Assembly (NCBI RefSeq): GCF_026168105.1
Contig: NZ_LBMW01000001.1
Span: 248,001 to 312,000, forward strand
Direction of reading: 5' to 3'
Length of the DNA: 64,000 nt
From: Streptomyces hygroscopicus
Lineage (GTDB): Bacteria; Actinomycetota; Actinomycetes; Streptomycetales; Streptomycetaceae
Shown here: positions 62,319 to 64,000 of the stretch, in pieces
Numbering within the stretch: the stretch's first letter is position 1
Layout: every line of letters starts with the position of its first letter
Notes under the pieces: generated by a model
The model's database searches: none
Told to the model about the DNA's origin: nothing
Seen by the model: only the letters and a program-made list of their open reading frames with translations
Position numbers and translations under genes: made by a program

Positions 62319-63531
62319 CCACGCGGTCGAGCGGATCGAGGTCCTTCACCGGTCGCCGGGCAGCCTGGATCCAGTTGGCTTCCCCCGCCCCGGTCGGACG
62401 GTTCATCACATGGAACGACAGGTTCCGGGTAGTGTCGGCAGCCGCTGTCTGGATTTCCAGACCCGCTCCCAGCCGGCCCGTCGTCGGGTCCTCGTCCAAG
62501 CCGAAGCGCATCAGACGGGCCTCGCCCTGCAGGTGGTCCCACGCCTGGCCACCGCGGGCTCGGAACGTGCGGTCGAACGCCTCCAGCATCCACGAGCTGA
62601 ACTCGTCGACAGCGGCCCGCAGGACCGGGACGTCCGGCTGCAGGCCCCGGCGCAGCCGCGCCAGCTCCCGCACCAGGGCGTTGCGGGACGGCTGCGCCGT
62701 CGCCTCGAACAGAACCTCGACAGGGAGCTGCGACAACAGGAAATTGTCCAGCATCGCCGCGGGCAGCTGGGCCTGTTCCAGAATACGGCGGCTTCGCGAG
62801 GTCGGGATCGTATCCGGTGCATCGCGCGGGCCGGCCATACCGACGTTCAACGCCGAGGGGAGACCCTGCCGATAGGACTCACCGGCCCAGTCGTCCACCG
62901 ACTGCAGGGCCAGAACCACCTCCGCGCCTGCCCTCGGGGACGTCATCCGGAAGTGGTCCAGCCAGTCACGGAGCGACTTGTAGTACAGCACCTCCTGGTC
63001 CCTGGCCCACAGCAGAGCAGCGTCCAGGACCGCCCGGGTATCGCCTCGTGCCTGCTGGAGTCCCAGCTCCAGCCGATGCAGCACACCGGACTTGAAGGCA
63101 GCCTCCACCACCTTCCCCTCGTACGGCACGAAGTGCTCGGCCGCCATCGCCTCCAACTGGTCCACATAGGCGGGGGAGGGTACGTTGTCGACGTGCTTGG
63201 CCGCGTGTTCGTCCCTGATCCTTTGCAGTGTGTACCCCGCCCGGCGGGCCACCCGGATCCGGCCCGCTTCCAGCAGCGGGGCGAGATCCGCAAGCACGGT
63301 GCCTGCTGCGGCGTTCTCCACTTCCTGAGCTTCCCGGCCCGAGACGAGGGCACGGAAGTACTTGTTGTTGAGGCTCTGCGAGTCCCCGATCAGTAAGGTG
63401 TCCGCGAAGAGCACGTGCAGGAGTACGCGCGAGCGCAGATCCGGGGCCCTGTCAATCGGTGTCGCGGCGTGCGGCTCGACGTCGGAAAGGAAGATGCTCT
63501 CCTCGCCCGTCGTCAAAGTCTCTTCGTTCAC
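62308..63531 (-). CDS. Unrecognised 407-residue protein
   Basis: GTG 63531 with GGAAGGGTG upstream. I do not recognise the family. It is helical and soluble, with a central helical block (LVRELARLRRGLQPDVPVLR, AAVDEFSSWMLEAFDRTF) and NNKYFRALVSGREAQEVENA near the start. It lacks signal peptides, membrane segments and cysteine motifs. It sits between the NUDIX and the Trypco1-like genes, so it may belong to the same island. Confidence 0.7.
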   Translation of the reverse strand: MNEETLTTGEESIFLSDVEPHAATPIDRAPDLRSRVLLHVLFADTLLIGDSQSLNNKYFRALVSGREAQEVENAAAGTVLADLAPLLEAGRIRVARRAGYTLQRIRDEHAAKHVDNVPSPAYVDQLEAMAAEHFVPYEGKVVEAAFKSGVLHRLELGLQQARGDTRAVLDAALLWARDQEVLYYKSLRDWLDHFRMTSPRAGAEVVLALQSVDDWAGESYRQGLPSALNVGMAGPRDAPDTIPTSRSRRILEQAQLPAAMLDNFLLSQLPVEVLFEATAQPSRNALVRELARLRRGLQPDVPVLRAAVDEFSSWMLEAFDRTFRARGGQAWDHLQGEARLMRFGLDEDPTTGRLGAGLEIQTAAADTTRNLSFHVMNRPTGAGEANWIQAARRPVKDLDPLDRVVTL

Positions 63532-63593
63532 CGGCCGTTCACCCTTCCAGACCAGATTTGTGTCTCGAGCATTACAGCATCAAGGAGGAGAAA

Positions 63594-63971
63594 TTGTCAG
63601 AGATTGTCCAAGTGGAAACACCTGAGGGAAGTCTCTGGGTACGCATCGAGGAGCGCGGCGGTCCCAGGGATACGGCCTTTGGCGGCAGGTACCGACTGGA
63701 TGATCTCCCTGGTACGCTGCAGACCGTCGTCGGCAATGTGCGCTCGGGACTGCGGAGAGCCGCTCCGGACGAGGTTACGCTCGAATTCGGAATCGAACTG
63801 GCCATCAAGGCCGGTGCTTTGGTGAGTGCGGTGACAAGCGCGGGCGGGAAGACCACCCTCAAGGTCTCGGCGACCTGGAGGAAGGGCGGCGAACCCGATC
63901 TCCAATTGACCGCGGCCGGCCGACCCGAAGAACCTGACGAAGCGAACGAACCCGATTCCCCCGTCACTTGA
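63594..63971 (+). CDS. Trypco1-like (trypsin-co-occurring domain) protein
   Basis: TTG 63594 is chosen because AAGGAGGAG sits 4 nt before it, an unusually strong site for a TTG. 125 aa. EIVQVETPEGSLWVRIEERG, TAFGGRYRLDDLPGTLQTVV, APDEVTLEFGIELAIKAGAL and GGKTTLKVSATWRKGG form the small beta-rich fold of the CU044_2847/Trypco1 family, named for standing next to trypsin-like effectors in conflict systems. Its cognate protease-STAND gene could be the one at 58691 or one just past the right edge. Confidence 0.8.
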   Translation: MSEIVQVETPEGSLWVRIEERGGPRDTAFGGRYRLDDLPGTLQTVVGNVRSGLRRAAPDEVTLEFGIELAIKAGALVSAVTSAGGKTTLKVSATWRKGGEPDLQLTAAGRPEEPDEANEPDSPVT

Positions 63972-64000
63972 ATCACTCCCGTTTCGAAAGTGCGACGGGG

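Noticed and set aside
1..64000. CRISPR arrays, tRNA or rRNA genes
   Set aside because: No regular repeat-spacer arrays and no cloverleaf-like or rRNA-like segments were found by reading. A tRNAscan/Infernal run would settle this; a hit would overturn it.

Overview
The window is high-GC DNA (about 70% by eye) with GTG and TTG starts, purine-rich ribosome binding sites, many TetR/MarR regulators, Tat and Sec secreted proteins, a SARP regulator, WD40 STAND proteins and a blaL/blaA/blaB-type beta-lactamase locus. This points to a Streptomyces or a very close relative. The low density of housekeeping genes and the many broken genes suggest an accessory part of a linear chromosome. I saw no rRNA, tRNA or CRISPR array.

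Region 1 (1-4900) is worn. It holds the end of a dienelactone-hydrolase-like gene, two remnants of an IS701-type transposase, a small winged-helix-like gene of mobile-element flavour, a collagen-like Gly-X-Y remnant, a hypothetical protein, a secreted NucA/NucB-type DNase and a broken GH16-type glycoside hydrolase. Region 2 (4900-17400) has a SnoaL-like protein, an esterase split by one amber codon, a divergent SDR/MarR pair with two palindromic operators, a PAS-PAS-PP2C-HATPase sigma regulator, an EF-Tu domain 2/3 protein lacking its G domain, a lipoprotein histidine phosphatase and a TetR-controlled MMPL exporter with a LmeA-like protein. Region 3 (17500-29600) contains an MBL hydrolase, a TetR facing a ferredoxin / ferredoxin reductase / P450 operon, a secreted phosphoesterase, and a P450 divergent from an FAD monooxygenase and an ACMSD-type decarboxylase.

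Region 4 (29700-41100) is mostly envelope and secreted proteins: a chagasin-like protein, a small duplicated peptide, a Pcm-like methyltransferase, a proline-rich membrane protein, a SARP regulator, a lipoprotein, an I36 peptidase inhibitor, a GH25 lysozyme and a 1296-residue XRE-NTPase-TM-WD40 protein. The SARP gene and the lysozyme/WD40 intergenic region share an unusual three-box TTGTCCGG element. Region 5 (41400-44600) is a four-gene alkylation-repair operon. Region 6 (44800-57500) has a membrane Ser/Thr kinase, a frameshifted regulator, an ECF sigma factor fused through a zinc motif and membrane segment to an extracellular CAP domain, a rhomboid-like protein, several regulator pairs with clear palindromic operators, and the beta-lactamase locus.

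Region 7 (57500-64000) starts with a DUF4386 membrane-protein gene split by a 162-bp MITE-like element. It then holds a conflict-system-like island: a trypsin-STAND-TPR protein, a NUDIX protein, an unrecognised 407-residue protein and a Trypco1-type protein (trypsin-co-occurring domain) just inside the right edge. This island is the best candidate in the window for an underexplored biological system.
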